64,000 nucleotides of DNA from Pseudoalteromonas sp. NBT06-2 (GCF_002276045.1 NZ_NQMR01000013.1:1-64000); one strand, 5' to 3'; shown: positions 55,289-64,000, numbered from the stretch's first letter. Notes: generated by a model from the sequence alone, not told the origin. Numbers and translations are program-made.

Positions 55289-55453
55289 GTGGAAACTTGG
55301 AAAATTATACTCATTATCGTCGTTGTTTTAGCTGTGATATGGAGCAATATCGCGTTATTAAAATATTCTACAAAATTTGATGTGAAAAAATTCAATCAAG
55401 ATCCGATAGAAAAAGCCAAAGCATCATTAAAAGAAAAAGACGCTAAAAAATAA
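55289..55453 (+). CDS. DUF2897 family small membrane protein
   Basis: A 54-residue protein starting at GTG: a short N-terminus (METWK), one transmembrane helix (IILIIVVVLAVIWSNIALL) and a Lys-rich cytoplasmic tail ending KEKDAKK. This matches, from memory, the DUF2897 family of small gammaproteobacterial membrane proteins. AGAG lies upstream and a terminator follows at once, which supports a real gene. Function is unknown. Confidence 0.78.
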   Translation: METWKIILIIVVVLAVIWSNIALLKYSTKFDVKKFNQDPIEKAKASLKEKDAKK

Positions 55454-55486
55454 AAATCCTCGCAAATAACTGCAAGGATTTTTTCA
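55454..55486. terminator. Terminator between DUF2897 gene and yjiH
   Basis: Stem AAAATCCTCGCA/TGCAAGGATTTT with one mismatch and a 6-nt loop, ending in a T run, placed between convergent genes. Confidence 0.8.
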
Positions 55487-55499
55487 TTCTAGAAAATAA

Positions 55500-56873
55500 T
55501 TAAATTAACCAGTGAGCCATCAAAGCAATTACAGGGAGCGTAACTAAAGTACGCAGTAAAAATATTAAAAATAGTTCCCATAAACTCACAGGTATTTTGC
55601 TGCCTAAAATTAAAGCGCCGATCTCAGACATATAAATAAGTTGCGTTACACTCATCGCTGCAATAACAAAACGTGTTATATCACTCTCAATTGTATTAGC
55701 AGCTAAAATTGATGGAATAAACATATCAGCAAAACCAACAACAATTGTTTGTGAAGCTTGTTGCGCTTCTGGGATTTGTAATAACTCTAATAAAGGAATA
55801 AATGGCATTCCTAACCATTGAAAAAATGGTGTATATTCAGCAATGATCAAAGCAGAAGTGCCAATAGCCATAACAACTGGCAATACTGCAAATACCATAT
55901 CAATTGCATTTTTGAGGCCTTCTGATAATGTACCTTTGACCCCTTTAGATTTATAGGCCTTTCTAAGCGCAACATGTAATCCATGCTTAAATAATGCTTT
56001 TCCTTCTGGTAAAGCCTCGACTTCCCCTTCCCTAACCGTGCCATCTATATACACATCTTTTTTATTTCTAAGTGGTGGTAACCTTGGTACAACTAAAGCT
56101 GCGACAACCCCAGCTAAACAAACTGTAAGATAAAATGGTGCAAATAAATGCTCTAATTTCACTTGACCAATTACTACTAAACTAAATGTAATTGATACAG
56201 CAGAAAAAGTTGTGCCTATAATAGCAGCTTCTTTTTGAGTATAAAATTTCTCTTCGTATTGTTTTGATGTCATTAAAACCCCCACACTACCATCACCTAA
56301 CCAAGAAGCCACACAATTCACTGAGCTTCGTCCTGGTACTTTAAATAAAGGACGCATCACTTTTGTTAATAAAGTACCGGCAAGCTCTAATAAGCCAAAA
56401 TTAAGCAATAAAGGTAATAATAATCCCGCTAAAATAAAAACAGAAAACAATACCGGCATGAGATCATGCAAAACTAAAGTCCCCGTATTGGCAGAGTAAA
56501 TAGCTTCAGGTCCGACTTTAAAAAAAGTAACTAAAACAAAAATCATGCCCGTAGTACGTGTAACAAGCCAAATTAGAGAAACATCGAATAAATGGCGTAA
56601 AAAATCACGCTTCATTATGAATTTTGGCTTGAATGCTTTGGTTATTAAACTCAATAATACTGTTGTCGAAATTACGGCTAATACTATATGTGTAATATAA
56701 GCACTTGTAATACTTTGAATTTCTTTAGCTAAAATCGCAATAGGTATGGTAAAGGCTTCGCCAGTTTGAACGGGGGTCATAAATAAAAACACCCCAATTA
56801 GAGAAGGTACAATAAAAGTCAGTATTGTGCGCCAATGATATAATATTTGATTATCGATTTGTTGTGAGTTCAT
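55500..56873 (-). CDS. yjiH: YjiH family membrane protein (nucleoside-recognition GATE domain)
   Basis: A 457-residue inner-membrane protein with about 10 hydrophobic segments, matching YjiH. Family hallmarks seen are IGVFLFMTPVQ near the N-terminus, SVNCVASWLGDGSVGVLMT with the GATE-domain glycine pattern, and VVGFADMFIPSILAANTIES. GATE proteins are thought to transport nucleosides or related small molecules, but the substrate is unproven. It lies just downstream of bamC on the same strand, with a strong terminator in between, so it is a separate unit. Confidence 0.88.
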   Translation of the reverse strand: MNSQQIDNQILYHWRTILTFIVPSLIGVFLFMTPVQTGEAFTIPIAILAKEIQSITSAYITHIVLAVISTTVLLSLITKAFKPKFIMKRDFLRHLFDVSLIWLVTRTTGMIFVLVTFFKVGPEAIYSANTGTLVLHDLMPVLFSVFILAGLLLPLLLNFGLLELAGTLLTKVMRPLFKVPGRSSVNCVASWLGDGSVGVLMTSKQYEEKFYTQKEAAIIGTTFSAVSITFSLVVIGQVKLEHLFAPFYLTVCLAGVVAALVVPRLPPLRNKKDVYIDGTVREGEVEALPEGKALFKHGLHVALRKAYKSKGVKGTLSEGLKNAIDMVFAVLPVVMAIGTSALIIAEYTPFFQWLGMPFIPLLELLQIPEAQQASQTIVVGFADMFIPSILAANTIESDITRFVIAAMSVTQLIYMSEIGALILGSKIPVSLWELFLIFLLRTLVTLPVIALMAHWLI

Positions 56874-56952
56874 AAATAAACCTCTACTGCATCAATTTCA
56901 TTAATTAAATTGTGATTTAACAAATTAATTAATGAAATTGCTTAATAAACTA

Positions 56953-56989
56953 ATACATAAAAGAGCGCTAATAGCGCTCTTTTATGTAT
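56953..56989. terminator. Strong terminator after bamC
   Basis: A long perfect stem, ATACATAAAAGAGCGCTA against AGCGCTCTTTTATGTAT around a 2-nt centre. It is bidirectional, 42 bp downstream of the bamC stop codon. Confidence 0.88.
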
Positions 56990-57030
56990 TTCTTAAATTT
57001 TAATATTGTATATAATTTAAATTTTTATAC

Positions 57031-58092
57031 TTAAATATCAATACCTTTTTCACGTAATACTTTAACTAATGCTTGTTGTAAATCATTCATAGTACCAGGT
57101 TCTAAAGTTTCGCCTTCTTCGTCCATCCAAGTAATACTGGTGCCACCTGAATTATTTTTATTTAATAACATTTGATATTGTCCTGACTCTAATGGTAATT
57201 CAGCAATATCATCTCCCCATATAGAATCCCAAACACTGGAGTCTGGCTTCTCATAAGTTGCAATTATTAAACCTTTATCATTTTTTAACTCATTGATTGT
57301 AAAATTTAATTTTTCTATAAATGAAGAAAAACGTTCAAAAATAGCTTCATAACTTTGTTCAGTCACTAAAGCAGCATTTCCTTGATTATCAAAACCAAGC
57401 TCTAAAGAAACAATGCCTTTTTGCTTATTCACCTCAACCGCGAGTTGACGATATTTAAAATCAAACTGATTTACATAAGAATTCAATGCGCCTGCTTCAA
57501 GTTGTTGACGTAAAATAGGCGTTAAAGTTTCATCTTTACTTTGAAAATCTAATAATTCAGTTGTCATTGAAGCCGTTCTTTGATGCTCTTTTTGTTCAAT
57601 GGTAAATTTGAATTTTTGTTTACTAACTTCCTTTTCTTCTTCCCAAAACCAAACATCTTCTATCGTATGAATGGAATACCAGTCGGTAGATAGTTCACCT
57701 TTAGCTTCATTACTTTCTATGGCTGCTACTTTATTTTCATCAAGTAATTGATTCAACGTTGTCCACATAAAACTTTTTAAATCATCAATACCATCAGATT
57801 TATCAAAAAATATACGCGTTTGTTTATCACCTTCTTCAACCCAACTGCCCATAGCTATATTTAGAACTTGCGCTGGCGGTTTAGCCATATCACTTGGCAT
57901 TGCTTTACTATATTGAGCTGGCGTCATCATATATTCAGGGTCTTGGTATGGCTTTTGAAGATCCGCTGGCACTTTAATTTGCTCTGATACACGATAGTTT
58001 TTCTCATTATGAGCATTATTTATAAAAACACTACAACCTGATAATGCTGTGATAACACCCAATACCAAACTTTTACGGATCCAATACTGCAC
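57031..58092 (-). CDS. bamC: Outer-membrane assembly lipoprotein BamC
   Basis: Lipoprotein of the BAM complex that folds outer-membrane proteins. The signal peptide ends with lipobox LSGC (Cys20). The unstructured BamD-binding segment follows (YRVSEQIKVPADLQKPYQDPEY), then two helix-grip domains (about 75-195 and 215-350, for example FFDKSDGIDDLKSFMWTTLN and QYQMLLNKNNSGGTSITW). At 353 residues it is close to the E. coli length. In many gammaproteobacteria dapA sits between gcvR and bamC; here bamC is the first gene facing gcvR and dapA is not in the window. Confidence 0.94.
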   Translation of the reverse strand: MQYWIRKSLVLGVITALSGCSVFINNAHNEKNYRVSEQIKVPADLQKPYQDPEYMMTPAQYSKAMPSDMAKPPAQVLNIAMGSWVEEGDKQTRIFFDKSDGIDDLKSFMWTTLNQLLDENKVAAIESNEAKGELSTDWYSIHTIEDVWFWEEEKEVSKQKFKFTIEQKEHQRTASMTTELLDFQSKDETLTPILRQQLEAGALNSYVNQFDFKYRQLAVEVNKQKGIVSLELGFDNQGNAALVTEQSYEAIFERFSSFIEKLNFTINELKNDKGLIIATYEKPDSSVWDSIWGDDIAELPLESGQYQMLLNKNNSGGTSITWMDEEGETLEPGTMNDLQQALVKVLREKGIDI

Positions 58093-58371
58093 TTATTATT
58101 CTCCTTAGCATGCCAAATTTTATTTCTATTATATGAGTCGACTATGCTCTATTTGGTTCAAAATATGATTCAAAAATATTATCTCATTTCATGAACTGCT
58201 CATAATACGAGTAGATTGCTTGAAAATCATTCAGTTATTACATAAAAGCAATAAAGTTGTGCAATCGGAGCCTATATTACTTTCCTGAGCTACTAAAAAC
58301 AAGAATGCAGAGTGTTTCTATTACTAATGTGCTAAACTTCGGGCCCAACGTAGGGGTACATGGGTAAATAA

Positions 58372-58905
58372 ATGTCTGGATTTTCAAATCAACAACTCGT
58401 TTTAACTGCAATCGGTGATGATCGAACCGGAATTGTTGCTGAGTTAACACAGTTAGTGAGTGAGTGTAGCTGTAACATTATTGATAGCCGAATTGCTATT
58501 TTAGGTAACGAATTTTCTATTATAATGCTTTTATCTGGAGATATGTCAGCGATCAGCCGCATTGAGCATACGATCCCAGTAAGAAGCATGGAAATGGGTT
58601 TACTCACTATGATGAAGCGAACAACCAATCGAACAGGCTGTGAGTTTTTTGCTGGCTATACGCTTGAATATAAAGGCCTTGATATCGAAGGTACGCTAAG
58701 TAAAGTCGCCTCATTTTTAGCTGAAGATAATATTGATATCTGTTCTTTGAAATCTGACACATATGAGCAAGACAATCAGCTTTATATGTGTTCAACTTTA
58801 GAAATAAATGTCGCTGTTGAAACCGCTTTAGATAATTTCAAACTTAAGTTTGAAAGTTTATGCACAGAGCTAAACCTTAAATCTATACTACGCCGAATAC
58901 GCTAA
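58372..58905 (+). CDS. gcvR: Glycine cleavage system transcriptional repressor GcvR
   Basis: A 177-residue regulator with two ACT domains: residues 8-85 (LTAIGDDRTGIVAELTQLVSE) and 95-175 (YKGLDIEGTLSKVASFLAED). In E. coli GcvR binds GcvA and blocks activation of the gcvTHP operon when glycine is low. There is no DNA-binding domain, as expected. It is followed after 43 bp by bcp on the same strand, a conserved pair. The 279-bp divergent gap to bamC shows only promoter-like AT-rich sequence. Confidence 0.93.
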   Translation: MSGFSNQQLVLTAIGDDRTGIVAELTQLVSECSCNIIDSRIAILGNEFSIIMLLSGDMSAISRIEHTIPVRSMEMGLLTMMKRTTNRTGCEFFAGYTLEYKGLDIEGTLSKVASFLAEDNIDICSLKSDTYEQDNQLYMCSTLEINVAVETALDNFKLKFESLCTELNLKSILRRIR

Positions 58906-58948
58906 CAACCCGAATTCAGGTTAATTTTAATAATACTAGGATCCAAAA

Positions 58949-59422
58949 ATGAACACTTTAGTTGCTGGTGATAAAGCCCCACTATTCTCTTTACAAGATC
59001 AAAATGGACAAACTATAGACCTTTGTGAACTATTAAAAAAACAACAAGTATTAGTATACTTTTACCCTAAAGCTATGACACCTGGGTGCATTATTCAAGC
59101 AGAGCATTTACGTGACCAAAAAGCAGCGTTAGCCAAACTCAATACAATATCAGTTGGGATTAGCCCAGATCCAGTAAAGAAATTAAAGAACTTTGAAATA
59201 AAAAAAGAATTAAATTTCACATTATTATCAGATGAAGATCATCAAATTGCTGATGAATTTGGCGTATGGGGATTAAAAAAATTTATGGGTAAAGAGTACG
59301 ATGGTATACATAGATTAAGTTTCTTAATATCTCAAGATGGTACAATTAAACATGTTTTTAATAAATTCAAAACAAAAGAACACCATCAAGTAGTAATTGA
59401 TTTTTTAACAGAAAATCAATAA
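58949..59422 (+). CDS. bcp: Thioredoxin-dependent thiol peroxidase (Bcp/PrxQ)
   Basis: A 157-residue peroxiredoxin that reduces peroxides. The N-terminal GDKAPLFSLQDQNG and the active site FYPKAMTPGCIIQAEHLRDQ identify the Bcp/PrxQ group, with peroxidatic Cys47. E. coli Bcp has its resolving cysteine five residues later (CxxxxC); here that position is Glu52, so this enzyme should resolve through another thiol, as some 1-Cys family members do. The ribosome site AGGATCC precedes the ATG. It is co-directional with gcvR. Confidence 0.93.
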   Translation: MNTLVAGDKAPLFSLQDQNGQTIDLCELLKKQQVLVYFYPKAMTPGCIIQAEHLRDQKAALAKLNTISVGISPDPVKKLKNFEIKKELNFTLLSDEDHQIADEFGVWGLKKFMGKEYDGIHRLSFLISQDGTIKHVFNKFKTKEHHQVVIDFLTENQ

Positions 59423-59595
59423 TCGTTTTTTATATTTTTATATTTAATCTCAACTTAGTTTAAGAAATGACGAGCCTATTACAAATGAATTCACTGCACA
59501 AGTGAATAAAAAAGCTTCTAGAGGAATATTTATTAAACTGAGCTGATGGTTATTTAATATTGAGTTATTAGATGACATAATACTTAATATCCTAA

Positions 59596-60666
59596 TTAAG
59601 CTTCTTTTATTATCATCTTTTCTTCAGTTGTCCAAGCATTTAATAGCGCTCGTACCAATGAAGCTAATGGAATAGCAAAAAACACTCCCCAAAATCCCCA
59701 TAAACCGCCAAAAAACAATACTGCAACAATTATATAAACGGGATTTAAATCTACCGCTTCGGAAAATAATAGAGGCACTAACACATTACCATCTAGTACT
59801 TGAATTACCCCGTAGGCTATTAATAAATACCAGAACTCTGGCGCCAAACCAAATTGAAATAAAGCAACAGCAGCAACTGGAATTGTAACTAATGCTGCTC
59901 CAACAAAGGGTATTAATACAGATAACCCAACTAATACCCCCAACAGAGCAGCATATCGTAAATCAAATATTGCAAAAGCAATAAATGAAGCTCCGCCAAT
60001 GATTACAATTTCAATGACCTTACCACGGATATAATTCATTATTTGCTGATTCATTTCATGCCATACTTGGCTTATTAAACGTCTTTGTTTTGGTAAAAAG
60101 GTTTCAATACCTGAAGTGAGTTCTATTTTATCTTTAAGCATAAAAAACACTAAAAGTGGCACCAGTATTAAATATATCATCCAAGCCACAACATCTTTTA
60201 ATGACGTTAAAGAAAAAGATAAAATTTGCTGACCAAACTCTAATACCTTACTTTCGACATTTGAAACAATATTCTGAATTTGTTGTGCATTGATTAATTC
60301 AGGGTGGCGCTCAGGTAAATGCATTAAAAATGATTTTCCTTGCTCTAACATAGAAGGTGCTTCTTGCAGTAAATTTGCTGCCTGCTGCCAAAGTACAGGT
60401 ACCATAGTCACAAAAACGGCGATCATAACACCTGCAAATAATAACATGACACTCGCACATGCTGATAATCGGGCTAAGCCTAAATTTTGTAATTTTATAA
60501 CTGGCCACTCTAGTAGATATGCAATTACCAAGGCAACAAGTACAGGTATAATTAAAGAACCCACAAAATACAATAGTGCAACTAAAGCTATCAATAAAAA
60601 AAATAAGGTGACTGCATGAGGATCTGAAAATTTACGTTCATACCAAGATTTTAAAAATTCTAACAC
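59596..60666 (-). CDS. perM: AI-2E family transporter, PerM-like
   Basis: A 356-residue inner-membrane protein with seven to eight helices. The N-terminal LLIALVALLYFVGSLIIPVL and the conserved LIPFVGAALVTIPVA and GNVLVPLLFSEAVDLNP segments place it in the AI-2E/PerM family (DUF20). Members export small molecules such as autoinducer-2 or act as antiporters; the substrate here is not known. The start is GTG, directly after the stop codon of the upstream tusA-like gene, with GGGAA as ribosome site, so the two genes are coupled. perM next to bepA is a conserved neighbourhood. Confidence 0.92.
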   Translation of the reverse strand: MLEFLKSWYERKFSDPHAVTLFFLLIALVALLYFVGSLIIPVLVALVIAYLLEWPVIKLQNLGLARLSACASVMLLFAGVMIAVFVTMVPVLWQQAANLLQEAPSMLEQGKSFLMHLPERHPELINAQQIQNIVSNVESKVLEFGQQILSFSLTSLKDVVAWMIYLILVPLLVFFMLKDKIELTSGIETFLPKQRRLISQVWHEMNQQIMNYIRGKVIEIVIIGGASFIAFAIFDLRYAALLGVLVGLSVLIPFVGAALVTIPVAAVALFQFGLAPEFWYLLIAYGVIQVLDGNVLVPLLFSEAVDLNPVYIIVAVLFFGGLWGFWGVFFAIPLASLVRALLNAWTTEEKMIIKEA

Positions 60667-60915
60667 TTAAATATTCCCTCTGACTAAATTAATGATCAAC
60701 TCATTATTACTATCACAGTTTTGTATTTGATATTTAAATTTATGAAAAATTAAATATCGTTCAATATCTTTAATATCCGAATTACTTAATATTAAAAATG
60801 TAATCGTATCAAGGCCTTTTTCTTGCTCTTTATTTATTAAAGCTAATTTCAATTGATACTTAAATTGAACGAAAAACTGAGGACACTGATAATGTGTTAA
60901 ATCATATTTAACCAT
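60667..60915 (-). CDS. TusA/SirA-like small protein
   Basis: An 82-residue protein of the TusA (SirA/YeeD) fold by pattern: an N-terminal YDLTHYQCPQFFVQFKYQLK with the Cys-Pro motif that in TusA carries persulfide sulfur, then a helix and strand (TITFLILSNSDIKDIERYL). The second proline of CPxP is replaced (CPQF), so activity is uncertain. I start at the ATG at 60915. An upstream ATG (60969) adds a hydrophobic 18-residue stretch not seen in the family. It is coupled to perM, an association seen in other gammaproteobacteria. Confidence 0.72.
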   Translation of the reverse strand: MVKYDLTHYQCPQFFVQFKYQLKLALINKEQEKGLDTITFLILSNSDIKDIERYLIFHKFKYQIQNCDSNNELIINLVRGNI

Positions 60916-61083
60916 TAAAGCTGCAATTATAAATAAATATTTTGCAATAATAACGGCAAAGTAAAACAAATGGAATCTAATCTATACTCTAACTAAATGA
61001 ATCATCTAACTTAAGGTGGTTTAGGTGTACCAAAAGGAAACAATGCATTATGCTTATATAAGGTAAAGAATAGGTATAAGTTA

Positions 61084-61749
61084 ATGACATCCCAAAATGA
61101 TAAAGCACAATTGCCAAGTAACCCAACATTAAAGGATGTTAACTGGTACAAAAAACAATTAAATTGGGGGGAGTTACCGCCCTTTTATCATTTAGTAGCT
61201 TCATCATTAGGTGAATCTGAAGGCATTTTGACTCATGGCTTTGATACTGCAATAAAACGCATAATAGATAAGCGTAATTGGAATTTAGACCTCCTTGGCG
61301 GTACTGATAGTAATTCTAACGGTATTATTTGTGAAAATAAGCCGAGAATTGCACTTTATCAAGTATTTACTGATAGAGGCTTTGAATTACAAGTCTTTCC
61401 TTATGCTAAAAATATCGAAATAAATCATTTCGTCAAAGATAATAAGTTAATGGAATTCGTGGTATGGGATCCCCACTCAATGAGGCTCATTCTAAGAATT
61501 AACCAATTACATAAATATATACAATTTTATTTTCAAAGAGGCGATGAAGCTGATAAAGCACTCATAATACATGCCCATAAACTTGTACTTAGAATAATAA
61601 ATTTTTTAAAACAAGAATTGAACATTATTAAGATTAATGGGGTCTCAATTAAACAGTATTATGATCTATGTGAAAATAAAACTTCGCTAGATCAAGATGA
61701 ATTGATGCTTGGGCAGTTAATGATGAATGAACAAGCAAACAAGGAATGA
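61084..61749 (+). CDS. Hypothetical protein
   Basis: A 221-residue soluble protein that I do not recognise. There is no signal peptide or membrane helix. It mixes aromatic-rich strands (PRIALYQVFTDRGFELQVFP, MEFVVWDPHSMRLILRI) with a C-terminal helical part (ALIIHAHKLVLRIINFLKQE). It ends one base before the bepA ATG, with AAGGA inside its last codons serving bepA, so the two are translationally coupled. That position suggests a link to envelope biogenesis, but no function can be read. Confidence 0.75.
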   Translation: MTSQNDKAQLPSNPTLKDVNWYKKQLNWGELPPFYHLVASSLGESEGILTHGFDTAIKRIIDKRNWNLDLLGGTDSNSNGIICENKPRIALYQVFTDRGFELQVFPYAKNIEINHFVKDNKLMEFVVWDPHSMRLILRINQLHKYIQFYFQRGDEADKALIIHAHKLVLRIINFLKQELNIIKINGVSIKQYYDLCENKTSLDQDELMLGQLMMNEQANKE

Positions 61750-61750
61750 A

Positions 61751-63199
61751 ATGAATAATAGAAAAAAATTGTCACGATTTGTTATCAGCACATTGTTATT
61801 ATCTTCAACTGTATTAGCACAATCAAGCTTTAAACTTCCCGATTTAGGCACATCCGCCCTGCAAATACTACCATTAGAAAAAGAAAAAGCAATTGGCGAA
61901 ATCATGATGATGAAAATAAAAAGTTCATCACCGATTATCCAAGACCCTTTATTAGATGAATATCTTACAAGTATTGGTAATCGTTTAGTTGCCCATGCTG
62001 ATGATATTCGATTTCCATTTGAATTTTTTTGGATTAAAAATGACGAAATAAATGCATTTGCATTTTATGGTGGTCATATCGGTGTTCACGCAGGTTTAAT
62101 TGTAAAATCAGAAAATGAAAGTCAGTTTGCTTCAGTATTAGGTCACGAAATCGCTCACGTTACCCAAAGACATTTAGCACGACGATTACAAAAACAGCGA
62201 GATAATTCCGGCTTAACTTTAGCTGGCATGGTTGCAGGAATATTAACAACCATAGTCAATCCTGAAGCGGGCATGGCAATTATTTCAGCCAATCAAACTC
62301 AAAGCATGTTAAGTAAAATGACACACAGCCGTGGCGCAGAACAAGAAGCCGACCGTATCGGAATGTCTATTTTAAACAACTCAGGATTTGATCCTCGAGC
62401 CTCAAGTAGATTTTTAGCTAAACTATCAGCTCAATTAAGATTTAAGCAAAAACCACCTGTATTTTTATTATCTCATCCTCTACCTGATAGCCGAGTGTCA
62501 GATATTCGTTTACGAGCGCAACAATTTCCTGAAAAATTTATTGATTCAAATCTTGATTTTTTATTAGCTAAGAGCCGGATTAAAGCACGTTTCACTTCAA
62601 CGTCAGAAAAAGCAGAGATACAATTCAGAAGCGATATTAAAAAACATCAATTTTCAGATAGAACGGCTGCAAAATATGGTCTTACTTTAACCTTAATTGA
62701 TCAGAAAAAACTTGAAGAAGCTGAAATCATTTTAACTCAATTGTTAAAAACAGACCCATCAAACTTATTTTATCTAGATAGTAAAACTGACTTATTAATT
62801 GCACAAAAAAATACCCAAGCTGCTTTAACTTTATTAAAAGAGCACTATCAATTAAAGCCTAATAACCAAGTAATCACCTTAAACTATGCCAATGCAGCGA
62901 TTGAAGCCAAAGATTACGTATTAGCAGAACGTTTATTAAAGTATTTTTTGCTTGATAAACCCGATCATCCTTTAGGTAAAGACCTAATGGCTCAAAATTA
63001 CAAAATGCAAAAGAATCAATCTGCGTATCATGAAATACGTGCGAGTATCTTGATAGACCATGGCGCGTATCAACAGGCATCAGATGAAATTCAAAAAGCA
63101 CTTAACTTCATTGAAAAAACTGATGATATTAAGCGCCAACGCCTTAAAGCGCTATTAAAACAATATCGCCAAATGCAAAAAGAATTAGCAAAGTTGTAG
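61751..63199 (+). CDS. bepA: BepA-type M48 metalloprotease with TPR domain
   Basis: Periplasmic zinc protease and chaperone (YfgC family) that helps outer-membrane protein and LptD maturation and degrades misfolded barrels. The signal peptide is residues 1-23 (ending VLAQ). The M48 motif HEIAH is at residues 132-136, with the third ligand in GAEQEADRIGMS. The C-terminal third consists of TPR-like repeats (KKLEEAEIILTQLLKTDPSN, AALTLLKEHYQLKPNN). I start at the ATG at 61751, five bases after AAGGA; an ATG eight codons earlier inside the upstream gene is less likely. It is near perM and arsC/yfgD, as in E. coli. Confidence 0.93.
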   Translation: MNNRKKLSRFVISTLLLSSTVLAQSSFKLPDLGTSALQILPLEKEKAIGEIMMMKIKSSSPIIQDPLLDEYLTSIGNRLVAHADDIRFPFEFFWIKNDEINAFAFYGGHIGVHAGLIVKSENESQFASVLGHEIAHVTQRHLARRLQKQRDNSGLTLAGMVAGILTTIVNPEAGMAIISANQTQSMLSKMTHSRGAEQEADRIGMSILNNSGFDPRASSRFLAKLSAQLRFKQKPPVFLLSHPLPDSRVSDIRLRAQQFPEKFIDSNLDFLLAKSRIKARFTSTSEKAEIQFRSDIKKHQFSDRTAAKYGLTLTLIDQKKLEEAEIILTQLLKTDPSNLFYLDSKTDLLIAQKNTQAALTLLKEHYQLKPNNQVITLNYANAAIEAKDYVLAERLLKYFLLDKPDHPLGKDLMAQNYKMQKNQSAYHEIRASILIDHGAYQQASDEIQKALNFIEKTDDIKRQRLKALLKQYRQMQKELAKL

Positions 63200-63207
63200 A
63201 CAGGGCC

Positions 63208-63474
63208 TATACCCAAGCCACTTGATAATGCTTGTTTCAGAACTTATCAGGTGAGTTAGCACAAGGCATATCATTTTAGGAATGCTTATTGCCTTTCAAA
63301 CTGATGTAACGTAGTGATTACTTACCTGATAAATTCCCTACGGGCGGGTTTTAAATGGTCAACTACCGCGTTATCTATGTTGATAAGGGAATAACCATTA
63401 CCTGCAATAAATGTCTTGTAATTGACCATTTAAACTCCCGCTGAAATCATGTATTTCCAAGTAGCTTCGGTATA
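63208..63474. repeat. Interspersed palindromic element, copy E (267 bp)
   Basis: Same length, ends, boxes and stems as copy D at 42317, differing at roughly ten positions. It starts 9 bp after the bepA stop codon. Its ends are TATACCCAAGCC and AGCTTCGGTATA. Confidence 0.9.
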
Positions 63475-63654
63475 GAGGTTAATAAAACATCATGGGTACA
63501 TTCAACGTCACCATGTAAAAATCGAAACTTCGAATCTAGCATTTCTATGTCGTTTAAGTATAAAATAGCGCTTTAATTTTTATTAGTGAACATTTTGCTT
63601 TTCACTTAAAATGTTTAAACAAAAATTTACGCTATTTTTTATTTAGGATTTAAC

Positions 63655-64000
63655 ATGACAATTCAAATTTATCACAACCCAAGATGCTCGAAGTCTCGTC
63701 AAACGCTTATATTACTAGAAGAAAATAGCATAAAACCAGACATTGTTGAATATTTAAAATCTGCACCAAATGTATCAGAGATAACATCGCTTATCACAAA
63801 ACTCGGTTTTGATTCTGCTCGCCAATTAATGCGTACAAAAGAAGATCTATATAAAGAACTCAATCTTAAAGATGAAAATTCAGAATCTGCATTAATTGAA
63901 GCCATGGCAGAAAATCCAAAGTTAATTGAACGTCCTATTGTGGTAAATGGTGATAAAGCTGCGATTGGTCGCCCACCCAAAAGCGTATTAGAAATTATTT
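63655..64000 (+). CDS. arsC: Arsenate reductase (glutaredoxin-type) family protein, YfgD-like, 3' truncated by window
   Basis: The first 115 residues of an ArsC-family protein. The active-site loop is YHNPRCSKSRQ with Cys11, followed by the family motifs ARQLMRTKED and RPIVVNGDKAAIGRPP. AGGA lies six bases before the ATG. In E. coli the gene after bepA (yfgC) is yfgD, an ArsC homologue outside any ars operon. The same position here suggests a YfgD orthologue rather than a dedicated arsenic-resistance gene. Nearly the whole domain is present; only the last few codons lie beyond the window. Confidence 0.92.
   Translation, partial: MTIQIYHNPRCSKSRQTLILLEENSIKPDIVEYLKSAPNVSEITSLITKLGFDSARQLMRTKEDLYKELNLKDENSESALIEAMAENPKLIERPIVVNGDKAAIGRPPKSVLEII

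Noticed and set aside
63655..64000. Arsenic resistance operon
   Set aside because: No arsR, arsB or acr3 is seen. The position after bepA matches the housekeeping yfgD location.

Overview
The window reads as chromosome of a low-GC, marine-type gammaproteobacterium of the order Alteromonadales (Colwellia, Pseudoalteromonas or Catenovulum-like). The basis is conserved housekeeping synteny (uvrY-uvrC-pgsA; bamC, gcvR-bcp, perM, bepA, arsC/yfgD), E. coli-like UvrC, CysK, FadE and Pgi, many TonB-dependent receptors, and family names typical of that order (SapC, TonB-linked tryptophan halogenases). The genus cannot be fixed by eye.

Layout. 0-10 kb: pgsA, uvrC and uvrY on the minus strand, cysK, a lipoprotein, fadE and a secreted M2 dipeptidyl carboxypeptidase. 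10-15 kb: an Oar-like TonB receptor, a frameshifted beta-barrel gene and a PH-domain protein. 15-18 kb: a kinase-like APH protein with a two-gene ABC exporter. 17.8-29.6 kb: an alpha-glucan locus with an MFS sugar transporter, a lipoprotein alpha-amylase, an EF-hand protein, a flavin-dependent halogenase, a TonB receptor and a cytoplasmic GH13 glucosidase. Three near-identical TGCATACGTATTCA-type palindromes mark a shared LacI-type regulon whose regulator lies outside the window. 29.7-34 kb: a glycerol-phosphate surface-polymer island with two CDP-glycerol glycerophosphotransferase-like proteins, a TagD-like cytidylyltransferase directly abutting an sn-glycerol-1-phosphate dehydrogenase, and a ricin-type lectin. 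34-42 kb: a purine permease, SulA-like protein with LexA-like box, YchJ, four tandem tRNA-Tyr genes on a perfect 149-bp repeat, a YgjP-like protease, a response regulator-TPR protein and a pentapeptide-repeat potassium channel. 42.6-53.6 kb: a second sugar locus with SapC, two more halogenases, a TonB receptor, pgl, pgi and a LacI regulator, tied together by four copies of the palindrome TGACAACGCTGTCA. 53.8-64 kb: an ankyrin membrane protein, DUF2897, YjiH, bamC, gcvR-bcp, tusA-like-perM, an unknown gene, bepA and a truncated arsC/yfgD.

The least explained structure is a family of interspersed elements of about 190-315 bp (7779, 35520, 36786, 42317, 63208, plus a 44-bp mini copy at 4752). 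They share TATACCC...GGGTATA ends, a TTTCAG/CTGAAA box inside each end, and two internal stems. The stem sequences differ completely between subfamilies, but pairing is preserved in the full-length forms. This looks like a mobile element under structural selection. The other notable systems are the three halogenases under sugar-type operators and the possible CDP-glycerol route starting from sn-glycerol-1-phosphate.
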